A DNA stretch of 44,832 nucleotides from Candidatus Scalindua arabica (GCA_018263435.1 JAANXD010000059.1:402-45233), one strand, 5' to 3'. Positions 25,596-34,306 are shown, counted from the stretch's first letter. The notes: a model not told the origin generated them from the sequence alone. Numbers and translations are program-made.

Positions 25596-25692
25596 AAGTT
25601 TGAAGTGCCTTAAGTGAACTAAAGTGCCTAAATTTAAAAAATATTTTTCCACAACTTTAGCTCACTTCAAACTTTAGACACTTTTAACTTTT
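25596..25692. repeat. Palindromic element, gene-less copy B
   Basis: Left arm AAGTTTGAAGTGCCTTAAGT... and right arm ...CCACAACTTTAGCTCACTTC through CACTTTTAACTTTT match the element at 29386-29868. This copy lacks the GC-rich hairpin seen in the right arm of the other copies. It keeps the CCAC bases that form the start codon of the four-helix-bundle gene in the gene-bearing copy. Confidence 0.82.
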
Positions 25693-25746
25693 CCAGAATA
25701 ATGTTTATAAAAAAACCCCTTTGTATTCAAGGAAATACCAGAGTAG

Positions 25747-26277
25747 ATGAAAAATAAAAGATTTTTTGTTCTAATCGTAATGTTTGCCATAACAGGCATA
25801 GTAGCAATGTCAGGATGTTCACGTAATCAGGAGACATTAACCTGGACAGAAGTAATAAGTGATATCAGAGATAAGTACCCTGATGTTAATCAGATCCGGA
25901 CGGATGAGTTATATTCATGGCTGACTGCTCCTGACAGTGAGCCTGCAATTATAATAGATGCCAGGGCAAAGGAGGAATTTTACGTAAGCAATATTACAGG
26001 AGCAATGAATATACCTTATGACAAAGACCCCCTGAAACATCTCACAGACATCAAACCGGACCGCCCAATTGTCGTCTATTGTTCCGTAGGTTATCGTTCT
26101 TCCATCCTGGCAAGAAAATTACAGGACGCTGGTTTTACGAGAGTATACAACCTGGAAGGATCAATCTTCAAGTGGGCAAATGAGGGAAGGCCGCTTGTGC
26201 AAAGCCAGACAACAGTTCACAAGGTACATCCTTATAATGCGCATTGGGGAAAACTGCTTGAGAAGAAATACCATTAA
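25747..26277 (+). CDS. Rhodanese-like lipoprotein
   Basis: A 176-residue exported sulfurtransferase-type protein. Residues 1-24 form a lipoprotein signal with lipobox AMSGC (Cys24). The single rhodanese domain has IIIDARAKEEFYVSNITGAMNIPY and the active-site loop YCSVGYRSS with Cys112. The conserved downstream YNLEGSIFKW is also present. Function could be sulfur transfer or redox sensing in the cell envelope. The stop codon lies inside a hairpin repeat shared with zwf on the opposite strand. Confidence 0.88.
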   Translation: MKNKRFFVLIVMFAITGIVAMSGCSRNQETLTWTEVISDIRDKYPDVNQIRTDELYSWLTAPDSEPAIIIDARAKEEFYVSNITGAMNIPYDKDPLKHLTDIKPDRPIVVYCSVGYRSSILARKLQDAGFTRVYNLEGSIFKWANEGRPLVQSQTTVHKVHPYNAHWGKLLEKKYH

Positions 26278-26358
26278 AAAGGGACACATCCCATTTATTC
26301 CCTTAGAAAACTTTTCCAATCCTACTTGGACTTGTATAAATGGGATGTGTCCCTTTTT
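26276..26358. mobile_element. Gene-less derivative of RAYT element 1
   Basis: Perfect 22-bp arms (26276-26297 and 26337-26358, starting AAAAAGGGACACATCCC) surround 39 bases. The outer sequence and its CATTTATTC extension match the left end of RAYT element 1. It fills the gap between the convergent rhodanese and zwf genes and can form a terminator on either strand. Confidence 0.82.
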
Positions 26359-26362
26359 AAAA

Positions 26363-27895
26363 CTATAATGCCCCTGTTTTTCTTATATCATTATCAATAA
26401 ATTCATCAGCAGCATACGGGCCCCAGGTACCGGCCCGATAAAGGTGAATATGAGGTAACTCTTCATTTGCCCATCCTTCAAGTATACCATTCACTAACGT
26501 CCACGCTACTTCAACTTCATCCTGCCGGATAAAGAGAGTGCTGTCACCTAATATAGCGTCTAAAATCAGGCGTTCGTATGCTCCTGGCGGCTCTATATCA
26601 AAAACATTTTCGTAACAAAATTCCATGTCTTTAGGCTCTAAAATCATTTTCGGGCCAGGAACTTTCATGCCTATGGACAGGCGTATCCCTTCATTAGGTT
26701 GAACGCGCAAAGAGAGCATATTTGGTTTCATACGGCCACGTTCTTCTATCGCCTCATCATCCTTTATATGACTGAAAAGAGCGAGAGGCGGCTGTCGAAA
26801 TTCAATATTTACTTCGGTAAGACGTTCTGTCAGTGCCTTTCCGGTACGAAGATAAAACGGTACACCGGCCCAGCGCCAATTGTCCACATGTAGCTTCAGC
26901 GCCACAAAGGTCTCGGTCACGGAACTAGGCTTAACACCTCCCTCTCTTAAATAATCCGGAATCAGTTTTCCATTTATTGTACCTGCCGCATATTGTCCAC
27001 GTACGGAACACTCATTAACTTCATGCATTTCAATGGGAGGAATAGCACTCAGTAACTTTACTTTTTCATCGCGAACAGCATCAGGCGCAAAAGATGCAGG
27101 CGGCTCCATAGCAATAAGCGCCAACAATTGCAACATGTGATTTTGTACCATGTCGCGGAGCGCACCTGAATTATCATAATAGCCGCCACGTCCCTCCACA
27201 CATACGGCCTCTGCAACTGTGATATGAACATGACTCACGTAGCGACGATTCCAAAGCGGCTCAAATATACTATTGCCGAAACGGAACGCCATTATATTCT
27301 GAACGGTCTCCTTACCCAGATAATGATCGATACGATAAATCTGGCTCTCATCTAATACTGATGATAAACCTTTATTTAAAGCACAAGCAGTTTCAAGGTC
27401 TCGCCCAAAGGGTTTCTCAACTATGGCTCTTGTCCAGCGACTTCTATCATTTGGATCTGATATATGTCCGGATTGACCAAGCATTGCAACTATTCCGGAA
27501 AAAACGCTGGGAGGTGTAGAGAGGTAAAACAGGCGGTTAGCTTTGGCAGAATCTATTCCACGTTCTTCATCAAGCTTATCTATTAATTCTTTTAAATTAT
27601 GAAAACTTTTACTGCTGTCATAGTTTCCGGTTTGGTAATAGCAAGATGAGCTAAAAACTTTTAATTCCCCGGACCCTGCCTCAGGCTTAGACCGGGAAAA
27701 TTCCACTAAAGCATCTTCAATTTCAACACGAAATTGTTCATGAGATTTTTCACGTCTGGCAAATCCTACAATCGTGGTCTTCTCTGTAAGCAGACCATCT
27801 TTGGCCAATTGAAACAGAGCCGGTATCAATTTGCGTTTTGTCAAATCACCAGAGGCGCCAAAGATAACTATGGTGGCATGCTCGGCTTTCTTCAT
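26363..27895 (-). CDS. zwf: Glucose-6-phosphate 1-dehydrogenase
   Basis: Oxidises glucose 6-phosphate to 6-phosphogluconolactone, making NADPH. The 510-residue protein has the nucleotide-binding GASGDLTKRK (residues 13-22), EKPFGRD (160-166) and the active-site signature RIDHYLGKE (188-196). AAGGGG stands 9 bases before the ATG. It is the last gene in a minus-strand pentose phosphate cluster, 47 bp downstream of gnd. Confidence 0.97.
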   Translation of the reverse strand: MKKAEHATIVIFGASGDLTKRKLIPALFQLAKDGLLTEKTTIVGFARREKSHEQFRVEIEDALVEFSRSKPEAGSGELKVFSSSCYYQTGNYDSSKSFHNLKELIDKLDEERGIDSAKANRLFYLSTPPSVFSGIVAMLGQSGHISDPNDRSRWTRAIVEKPFGRDLETACALNKGLSSVLDESQIYRIDHYLGKETVQNIMAFRFGNSIFEPLWNRRYVSHVHITVAEAVCVEGRGGYYDNSGALRDMVQNHMLQLLALIAMEPPASFAPDAVRDEKVKLLSAIPPIEMHEVNECSVRGQYAAGTINGKLIPDYLREGGVKPSSVTETFVALKLHVDNWRWAGVPFYLRTGKALTERLTEVNIEFRQPPLALFSHIKDDEAIEERGRMKPNMLSLRVQPNEGIRLSIGMKVPGPKMILEPKDMEFCYENVFDIEPPGAYERLILDAILGDSTLFIRQDEVEVAWTLVNGILEGWANEELPHIHLYRAGTWGPYAADEFIDNDIRKTGAL

Positions 27896-27942
27896 TTCTT
27901 ACCCCTTTTTAGTATGTAAGATTATAGCTTTTGTTGTATTCA

Positions 27943-29358
27943 CTACTCCTCCCAGTCAGCATGAAAGGTACCCGGTTTATCAATACGCTCAAAGGTATGC
28001 GCCCCAAAAAAATCCCTTTGTGCCTGAATCAGATTAGCAGGCAAACGTTCGCTGCGGTAAGAATCGTAATATGCCAGTGAAGCGCTCATAGCCGGCATGG
28101 GAATACCTGATTCTATTGCAGTCCGGATAACAAAACGCAATGATTCCTGACGTGTATTTATGGCTTTCTGAAATTCCTCATCTACCAGTAAGTTGGGTAA
28201 GTCTTTATAACGGTTATAAGCATTAGTTATATCATTAAGTAGTCTTGCCCGGATAATACAACCTGCTCTCCAGATTTTTGCAATTGCTCCTAAATCCATG
28301 TTATACCCGTACTCCAAAGACGCTTTTTTAAGCAGACTCATACCCTGAGCATAAGAACAGATCTTGGACACATAAAGCGCATCTCTTGTTGCATCTATCA
28401 ACTTTTGTGAATCACCTTCATACTTTTTTGCAGGACCTGTTAATACACTTGAAGCATGCACACGTTCTTCCTTTTGTGAAGAGATAATACGACCATTAAC
28501 CGCAGCAATAATTGTAGGTATCGATATCCCCAATTCCAGAGCGTTTTCTCCCATCCATCTGCCTGTTCCTTTTTGCCCGGCCTTATCCAATATTACATCT
28601 ACTAATGGCTTACCGGTATCGTCATCAACCTTACTGAAAACTTTTGCTGTTATCTCAATCAGAAACGAGGACAATTCCGCTTTATTCCACTCTGTAAAAA
28701 TTTTGTGAAATTCCTGAGCAGATAGTCCAAGGGCTCGTTTGAGCAAATAATAAGCCTCGGCAATCAGCTCCATGTCACCATACTCAATGCCATTGTGTAC
28801 CATTTTAACATAATGCCCTGAACCTCCGGGGCCTAAATAGGTCACACAGGGTTCCCCATCTTCATCTGCCTTTGCAGCTACCGCATTCATGATAGGTTCA
28901 ACTTCCTTGTAGGCATCTCTGGAACCGCCCGGCATCAGACTTGGCCCCCATAAAGCGCCTTCCTCTCCACCGGAAACACCCATACCAAAGAAATTGAAAC
29001 CCTGAGACTCCAGCTCATTAGCCCGCCGTTCTGTATCAGTGAAAAAAGAGTTTCCCCCATCTATAATCAAATCACCCTTATCTAATAACGGAATGAGTTG
29101 CTGGATAGTAGCGTCGACAGGCGCACCGGCCTTAACCAGCAACATGATCTTGCGAGGGCTTTCCAGTGCATCAACAAATTCCTCTAATGTATATGCAGGC
29201 TTGATATTCTTGCCGGCGGCAGGGCCTGCAATATATTTCTCTGTTGCTTCGGCCGTTCGGTTATAAACAGCAACGCTGTAACCGTTACGTTCAACATTGA
29301 GTACAAAATTCTGTCCCATGACTCCCAGACCTATCAGGCCAAAAACTTGCTTATCCAT
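27943..29358 (-). CDS. gnd: 6-phosphogluconate dehydrogenase, decarboxylating
   Basis: Converts 6-phosphogluconate to ribulose 5-phosphate and CO2. GLIGLGVMGQNFVLN is the coenzyme site near the N-terminus, then IIDGGNSFFTDTERR, GMGVSGGEEGALWGPSLMPGG, and KMVHNGIEYGDMEL, and the C-terminal RDFFGAHTFER segment. The 471-residue length is that of the long, dimeric class. GAGAGGA lies upstream of the ATG. It sits between pgl and zwf, with a mobile palindromic element inserted on its upstream side. Confidence 0.97.
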   Translation of the reverse strand: MDKQVFGLIGLGVMGQNFVLNVERNGYSVAVYNRTAEATEKYIAGPAAGKNIKPAYTLEEFVDALESPRKIMLLVKAGAPVDATIQQLIPLLDKGDLIIDGGNSFFTDTERRANELESQGFNFFGMGVSGGEEGALWGPSLMPGGSRDAYKEVEPIMNAVAAKADEDGEPCVTYLGPGGSGHYVKMVHNGIEYGDMELIAEAYYLLKRALGLSAQEFHKIFTEWNKAELSSFLIEITAKVFSKVDDDTGKPLVDVILDKAGQKGTGRWMGENALELGISIPTIIAAVNGRIISSQKEERVHASSVLTGPAKKYEGDSQKLIDATRDALYVSKICSYAQGMSLLKKASLEYGYNMDLGAIAKIWRAGCIIRARLLNDITNAYNRYKDLPNLLVDEEFQKAINTRQESLRFVIRTAIESGIPMPAMSASLAYYDSYRSERLPANLIQAQRDFFGAHTFERIDKPGTFHADWEE

Positions 29359-29385
29359 AATTACTATTTATCCTCTCTTATAGTC

Positions 29386-29868
29386 AAGTTTGAAGTGACT
29401 AAAGTGATCTAAAGTGCCTAAAGTTAATGTAATATGATCTCTTAATTGGCTCACTTCTTCCCAATAGACGTAAAAATAGCAAGTAATTCACTGCACTCTT
29501 CATAGTCTGATTTTACTTTTTCCCAGGATAACCATTTCGCCTCTACAATTACTTCTATCCAATATTGAGTTTCACTCGCTTCACTCTCACATATTTTAAT
29601 CTTGTTTTTGAAATCTGGCTTACTTCTTGCTCGATTAGATTCTCGATAATTTGCTCCAATAGAAGTTCCGGATTTTGTGATCTGATTTCTTATAACCCTG
29701 CCCTCAGGTGTATTGGGTAAAGCTGTTGATAAACGTATAGCATTCACCGCAAATTTACGCGTGCGTTTTTCAAGCTCTTTAGAAAATTCTTTGTTATCCA
29801 CAACTTTAGTTCACTTTAAACTTCCTGCCCGAACTGATTGGCAGGCGGGTAGGCACTTTTAACTTTTT
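29386..29868. mobile_element. Palindromic element carrying a four-helix-bundle gene (copy C)
   Basis: The left arm (29386-29426, AAGTTTGAAGTGACTAAAGT through AAAGTTA) and the right arm (29801-29868, CAACTTTAGTTCACTTT through CACTTTTAACTTTTT) are the same arms found directly adjacent in copies A, B and D. The gene between them (29451-29801) is complete, and its GTG start abuts the right arm. The right arm holds a separate hairpin CCTGCC...GGCAGG (29824-29845). It lies between pgl and gnd. Confidence 0.75.
29451..29801 (-). CDS. Four-helix-bundle protein (S23 / bAvd-like family)
   Basis: A 116-residue, basic, helical protein. It has the family pattern RTRKFAVNAIRLSTALP, then SGTSIGANYRESNRARSKPDFKNKIKICESEASETQYWIEVI. 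This family includes proteins encoded in 23S rRNA intervening sequences and the accessory protein of diversity-generating retroelements; it is thought to bind nucleic acid. The start is GTG at 29801. It interrupts the pgl-gnd gene order within a palindromic element and carries no transposase motif. No rRNA is nearby. Confidence 0.85.
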   Translation of the reverse strand: MDNKEFSKELEKRTRKFAVNAIRLSTALPNTPEGRVIRNQITKSGTSIGANYRESNRARSKPDFKNKIKICESEASETQYWIEVIVEAKWLSWEKVKSDYEECSELLAIFTSIGKK

Positions 29869-29925
29869 ATGAGACTCAAAAAACTTTCAAAGAAAAGAAT
29901 GCTTTACAAAGTAATAATATACTGT

Positions 29926-30681
29926 TTAAGGGAACATAACTTCTCTTGCGTTTTTATTGATTAAAACCATAGCTTCAGAATCCAACATCCAGTGAATCGT
30001 ACCGTTTTCAGGATTGATCATGGATGCAGGAAATTCTTTAGCAGGTTGTTTAATACTTATTATGCGCTGGACAATTTCTGACTTGGACCTCCCGGAAGCA
30101 AGAAATAAAACCTCCCTGGCCGCATTAAGTACAGGGAATGTCAAGGTCACACGCCATGTATCCAAACCTGAAACAAAGACGGCAACCGTATACAGCTTAC
30201 ATTCTTCAACCGCATCTGTACCAGGAAAGAGTGAAGCGGTATGACCGTCTTCCCCTATCCCAAGCAATATTATATCAAAACACGGTGAATCTTCTTTAAA
30301 ATGGTTATGCAGTAACTCCGCATACTCCTGGGCTGCCTGCTCAGGCGCAACTTCTCCCCGAATCCTATGTACATTACCATCCGGTATCCCGACGTGATCA
30401 AGAAGCGTTTCCTTAGCCATCCTGAAATTACTATCCTCATGCTCCGGAGGAACCATTCGTTCATCACCCCAGAAAAGATGAAGCCTGTCCCAATCCACAC
30501 GATCCCGGTAAGTACTCTCGGCCAGCATTGAATATATTTCACGAGGAGTGTTGCCGCCAGCCAATGCCATATTACACAAACCTCTCTCCTGTATAGCCTG
30601 TCCAATTTCATTAACAACCCGCTCTGTAGTTGCGGTTACCATTTTCTCTTTATTTGGATATACGTGAATATTCCTTTTCAT
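29926..30681 (-). CDS. pgl: 6-phosphogluconolactonase
   Basis: Hydrolyses 6-phosphogluconolactone. The 251-residue protein has ALAGGNTPREIY near residue 40, the family motif LFWGDERMVPPEHEDSNF, and LGIGEDGHTASLFPG. These distinguish it from glucosamine-6-phosphate deaminase. It lies in the cluster between tkt and gnd; both flanking gaps are filled with palindromic repeats, which may uncouple the genes. Confidence 0.95.
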   Translation of the reverse strand: MKRNIHVYPNKEKMVTATTERVVNEIGQAIQERGLCNMALAGGNTPREIYSMLAESTYRDRVDWDRLHLFWGDERMVPPEHEDSNFRMAKETLLDHVGIPDGNVHRIRGEVAPEQAAQEYAELLHNHFKEDSPCFDIILLGIGEDGHTASLFPGTDAVEECKLYTVAVFVSGLDTWRVTLTFPVLNAAREVLFLASGRSKSEIVQRIISIKQPAKEFPASMINPENGTIHWMLDSEAMVLINKNAREVMFP

Positions 30682-30690
30682 AATTTACCT

Positions 30691-30890
30691 TAACGCAGAG
30701 GCGCAGAGGTCGCAAAGGAAAAAACTTTGAAAAATGGGAAAAAGATACAGGTGTAGGGGAGTATTGTTCGCCGCAGCGAATCTGCCTAAGGCACGACAGT
30801 ACTCCCCTACAAAACAACAAAATTATCCACCAATTTTCATCATTTACTTTTAAAAAATAATATCTCTGCGACCTCTGCACCTCTGCGTTA
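30691..30890. repeat. Nested inverted repeat between tkt and pgl
   Basis: TAACGCAGAGGCGCAGAGG... at 30691-30714 pairs with 30867-30890 at 23 of 24 positions. Inside it, GTAGGGGAGTA (30753-30763) pairs perfectly with TACTCCCCTAC (30800-30810). The outer words belong to the CGCAGAG repeat type also seen at 35943-36198. No gene is supported in it. Confidence 0.8.
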
Positions 30891-30895
30891 GATTA

Positions 30896-32917
30896 TTACC
30901 CCTTTGCTTTCTTTATAACATTCTTTGCCACCTGCACCACTCTCTCCGTAGTAAAACCGTATTCTTTAAATAAATCCTTTGCAGGCGCCGAAGCGCCAAA
31001 ACTCTTGAGTCCGAATATACCACAATCATCCGCTCGTCCGGTATATCCGTGCCAGCCGTAAGTTGATCCCGCTTCAACTATAACGCGCGCCTGCACGGAA
31101 TCAGGTAAAACTGATTTCTGGTAATCTTTTTCCTGACTTTGATAGAGACTGCAGCACGGCATACTTACTACCCTTGCCTTGATTCCCTCATTTGTTAATT
31201 GATCATACGCATCAAGACATAATTGAACTTCAGAGCCGGTTCCTATCAGAATAACATCAGGAGTGCCTTCACTCTCAATCAGGACATAAGCACCCTTTAA
31301 TGCACCATCAGCCGGAGCGTATTTTGAACGATCAAGAGTAGGTATACCCTGGCGGCTCAAAACAAGCGCAACAGGACGATCCTTGAGCTTCATAATATAC
31401 TTCCACATTACCGACAATTCATTAGCATCTGAAGGACGGATGACGTCCAGATCGGGCATTGCACGTAATGCAGCTAAATGTTCGACAGGCTGATGTGTCG
31501 GCCCATCTTCACCAACACCAATACTGTCGTGAGTAAAAACATAAATTGCAGGCTGCTTCATCAAAGAAGATAAGCGAATTGCAGGACGTACATAATCTGA
31601 AAAAACAAAAAAAGTAGCCCCATACGGCCTGATCTTGCTGAGAGCCATTCCATTTATAACAGCTCCCATAGCATGTTCACGAATGCCGAAATGGAGATTT
31701 CTGCCGCCATAATCTTCTCTATTAAAACTCGTAGTCTCTTTTATATATGTCTTTGTAGAAGGCCCCAAATCAGCAGAGCCACCCATGAACCATGGAACTT
31801 TATCAGCAATCGGATTTAAAATCTTATTGTTTGATTCCCGTGTAGCGAGGCCCTTTGCATCAGCAGGGAATGTTGGAAGGATGCTTTCCCAGTCTTCCGG
31901 CAGTTCGCAATTCTGCATCATATTAAATTGCTTTGCCAGATCAGGAAACGTCTCTGTATATACCTTTAACTTTTCATTCCACTCCTTTTCCAGCCTTCTA
32001 CCCTTAGTTATCATCACCTCTCTAAACTTCAAGACTTCATCAGGCACATAAAAAGTCTTATCAGGATCCCATCCATAATTTTCCTTCGCAGCCCTTACTT
32101 CGTCTTCGCCAAGGGGAGACCCATGCGCATCTGCCGAATCCTGTTTATTTGGACTGCCAAATGCGATATGACTATCAACAATAATTATAGAAGGCTTGCT
32201 GGTTTCAGCTATAGCGGCCAGCATTTCCCTCTCCAATATTTCCAGATTATTAGCATCTTCAACGTGTTGAACATTCCAACCGTAAGACTCAAAGCGTGCG
32301 GCCACATCTTCACTGAACGCCAGTGAGGTGTTACCTTCAATAGTAATATGGTTATTATCATAAATCCATACCAGGTTACTCAGACTGAGATGGCCTGCCA
32401 GAGATGCCGCTTCACCGGATATACCCTCCATCATGCATCCGTCACCCGCAATGGTAAATATATTATAATCAATTATCTCGTGGCCGGGACGGTTGAAATA
32501 TGATTGAAGCCACCTCTCTGCTATCGCCATACCAACGCTGTTTGCAGCACCCTGCCCAAGAGGCCCGGAAGTCACTTCTACACCCGGCGCCAGACCATAT
32601 TCGGGATGACCAGCACATTTACTATGCAATTGCCTGAAGTTTTTTATATCATCAAGGCTGATGTCGTATCCGAAAATATGTAATATACTGTACAAAAGCA
32701 TTGAAGCGTGTCCCGCCGAAAGTACGAAACGGTCTCGATTAGGCCAATCAGTGTTGCTGGGAGAGTGGCGCATAAATCTATCCCAAAGTGTAAATGCGAC
32801 AGGTGCAAGGCCCATGGGCGCACCCGGGTGTCCGGAATTAGCTTTTTGAACTGCATCCATGGATAACGTTCGTAAAGTACCTATGCATAACTGATCCAGG
32901 TTTTCTTTTTCTTTCAT
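30896..32917 (-). CDS. tkt: Transketolase
   Basis: A thiamine diphosphate enzyme moving two-carbon units between pentose phosphates and glycolysis. The 673-residue protein has ANSGHPGAPMGLAP, the ThDP/metal motif AGDGCMMEGISGEAASLAG with the IYDNNHITIEG extension, and the transketolase signature RYGxF-like region replaced by FGIREHAMGAVINGMAL and DSIGVGEDGPTHQPVEHL. AGGAG lies 5 bases before the ATG. It is downstream of glk across a palindromic element. Confidence 0.97.
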   Translation of the reverse strand: MKEKENLDQLCIGTLRTLSMDAVQKANSGHPGAPMGLAPVAFTLWDRFMRHSPSNTDWPNRDRFVLSAGHASMLLYSILHIFGYDISLDDIKNFRQLHSKCAGHPEYGLAPGVEVTSGPLGQGAANSVGMAIAERWLQSYFNRPGHEIIDYNIFTIAGDGCMMEGISGEAASLAGHLSLSNLVWIYDNNHITIEGNTSLAFSEDVAARFESYGWNVQHVEDANNLEILEREMLAAIAETSKPSIIIVDSHIAFGSPNKQDSADAHGSPLGEDEVRAAKENYGWDPDKTFYVPDEVLKFREVMITKGRRLEKEWNEKLKVYTETFPDLAKQFNMMQNCELPEDWESILPTFPADAKGLATRESNNKILNPIADKVPWFMGGSADLGPSTKTYIKETTSFNREDYGGRNLHFGIREHAMGAVINGMALSKIRPYGATFFVFSDYVRPAIRLSSLMKQPAIYVFTHDSIGVGEDGPTHQPVEHLAALRAMPDLDVIRPSDANELSVMWKYIMKLKDRPVALVLSRQGIPTLDRSKYAPADGALKGAYVLIESEGTPDVILIGTGSEVQLCLDAYDQLTNEGIKARVVSMPCCSLYQSQEKDYQKSVLPDSVQARVIVEAGSTYGWHGYTGRADDCGIFGLKSFGASAPAKDLFKEYGFTTERVVQVAKNVIKKAKG

Positions 32918-32960
32918 TTTCTCCTATCCACTTTCAAAGTTAAATAAAATCTATATAATT

Positions 32961-33080
32961 AAGTTTGAAGTGCCTTAAGTGAACTAAAGTGACTAAAGTT
33001 AAAAAAAAATTTCACAACTTTAATTCACTTCAAACTTCCCGCCTAACAAACTGGCGGGCGGGTAGACACTTATAACTTCT
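32961..33080. repeat. Palindromic element, gene-less copy D
   Basis: The arms match copies A-C (AAGTTTGAAGTGCCTTAAGT... and CACAACTTTAATTCACTTC...). The hairpin in its right arm is CCCGCC...GGCGGG (33038-33058) where A and C have CCTGCC...GGCAGG, so the change is compensated in the stem. It occupies the glk-tkt gap. Confidence 0.82.
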
Positions 33081-33081
33081 C

Positions 33082-34086
33082 CTAAGACTCGGAAGCAATG
33101 TATGCAGCTCCCAACAATGCAGTATGATCATCCAGGATAACGTACAGAGGCGTATTCTTTACAAGATAAGATAACCTTCCTTTATTTAGATAAGAATTAA
33201 CCGTAGTACCATCTGCCAGTTTTTTATAAATGCCTGCCGGAATTCCACCACCGAGATAAATACCCCCTGTTGCCATTAAAGCAAGCACCATGTTACCGGC
33301 CTGCGCACCCAGAACAGAAGCAAAAATATCAAGGGTTTTAACACAGAGTTCGTACTCACCCGTTTTTCCTGTGGTTGTGATTACGGTTCCGGGATCTTCC
33401 TCACGTATCCGTTTTTCTAATTCCGGAGGTTCCGGTGCAAAACCAGTATCCCTTAAAAATGTGTATATTCTGTTCAGCCCAGGCCCTGAAAGAACACGAT
33501 CGTAACTGACATGATCATGTTTTGACATTAAATATTGAAAAAGTTTTACTTCTTCTTCATTTGCAGGCGCAAAGTCTGTATGTCCTCCCTCCGAGGCCAT
33601 TATGTAACGTTGTCCGGCAGTTGTATGTACAAAAGCCTCTCCGAGTCCGGTGCCGGGCGCCAATACTCCAAAAACAGACTCTCTCTTTTCTGATACTCCA
33701 CTGCCATTATTCGCAGGTTGTTCACCCTCATGCAGAACATATAAATCTTCCGGCATTAAATGAGGCACGGCTGCAGCAGTAGCGACAAGGTCATTTACCA
33801 GTTTAACCGTTGGTATATTTAATTCTTTACTGATCTGCTCCTCTTTGAAATGCCAGGGCAATTTGGTTGCCTTCGCCTCACCATTAACAACCGGCCCGGG
33901 AACTCCAAAGCAGGACTTATCTACAGAAACTCCGTATTTATTTATAAAATTCTGTACAACTTCCTCAAGACTAGAATAATCGCGGCTGAGAAATGTATCA
34001 GTCTGCTGTCTGATTATCCTTCCATCAACTAATCGGCAAAATGCCAAACGAGTCTTTGTGCCACCCACATCCCCTGCTAAAATCAT
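33082..34086 (-). CDS. glk: Glucokinase
   Basis: ATP-dependent phosphorylation of glucose. The Glk-type (non-ROK) protein starts MILAGDVGGTKTRLAF, and shows KLVNDLVATAAAVP, LAPGTGLGEAF, and SEGGHTDFAP, with the C-terminal GGIYLGGGIPAGI. ATG at 34086 is chosen because GGGGTG lies about 6 bases upstream and the in-frame extension beyond it comes from a repeat. About 334 residues. First gene of the pentose phosphate cluster; it would feed glucose 6-phosphate to zwf and pgi. Confidence 0.93.
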   Translation of the reverse strand: MILAGDVGGTKTRLAFCRLVDGRIIRQQTDTFLSRDYSSLEEVVQNFINKYGVSVDKSCFGVPGPVVNGEAKATKLPWHFKEEQISKELNIPTVKLVNDLVATAAAVPHLMPEDLYVLHEGEQPANNGSGVSEKRESVFGVLAPGTGLGEAFVHTTAGQRYIMASEGGHTDFAPANEEEVKLFQYLMSKHDHVSYDRVLSGPGLNRIYTFLRDTGFAPEPPELEKRIREEDPGTVITTTGKTGEYELCVKTLDIFASVLGAQAGNMVLALMATGGIYLGGGIPAGIYKKLADGTTVNSYLNKGRLSYLVKNTPLYVILDDHTALLGAAYIASES

Positions 34087-34139
34087 CGTATCACCCCGTA
34101 CAAACCAGTCAAAGCCGAAGAAGTTATAAAGATTAAAAA

Positions 34140-34306
34140 CACGAAATTCGAATATTGAAACTCGAAACAAACCAGAAATTCAAATCTTCAAATGTCCCAA
34201 ACCAGAGACTATTTGCACACCGAAATCTTTTTGTTTTGAATTTAGGATTTTTGTCATTTGACATTGTTTCGGGTTGCGTGCTTCGTGTTTCGAATTTTAC
34301 TAAAGA
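34140..34306. repeat. ATTCGAA-type degenerate inverted repeat
   Basis: Words such as ACACGAAATTCGAAT, ACTCGAAACAAACC on the left and GTTTCGGGTTGCGTGCTTCG, TGTTTCGAATTTTA on the right pair imperfectly around a unique centre. Same style as 16095-16240. It separates glk from the FGE-like gene. Confidence 0.5.

Noticed and set aside
29451-29801. Four-helix-bundle gene as part of a 23S rRNA intervening sequence
   Set aside because: No rRNA sequence is found on either side; both flanking genes are metabolic.
29926-30681. Glucosamine-6-phosphate deaminase for the gene called pgl
   Set aside because: It has the WGDERMVPPEHEDSN and GIGEDGHTASLFP motifs of lactonases and lies between tkt and gnd.
34087-34170. 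Longer glucokinase start
   Set aside because: The extra residues come from the ATTCGAA-type repeat; the ATG at 34086 has a good ribosome binding site and places GDVGGTKT at the expected N-terminus.
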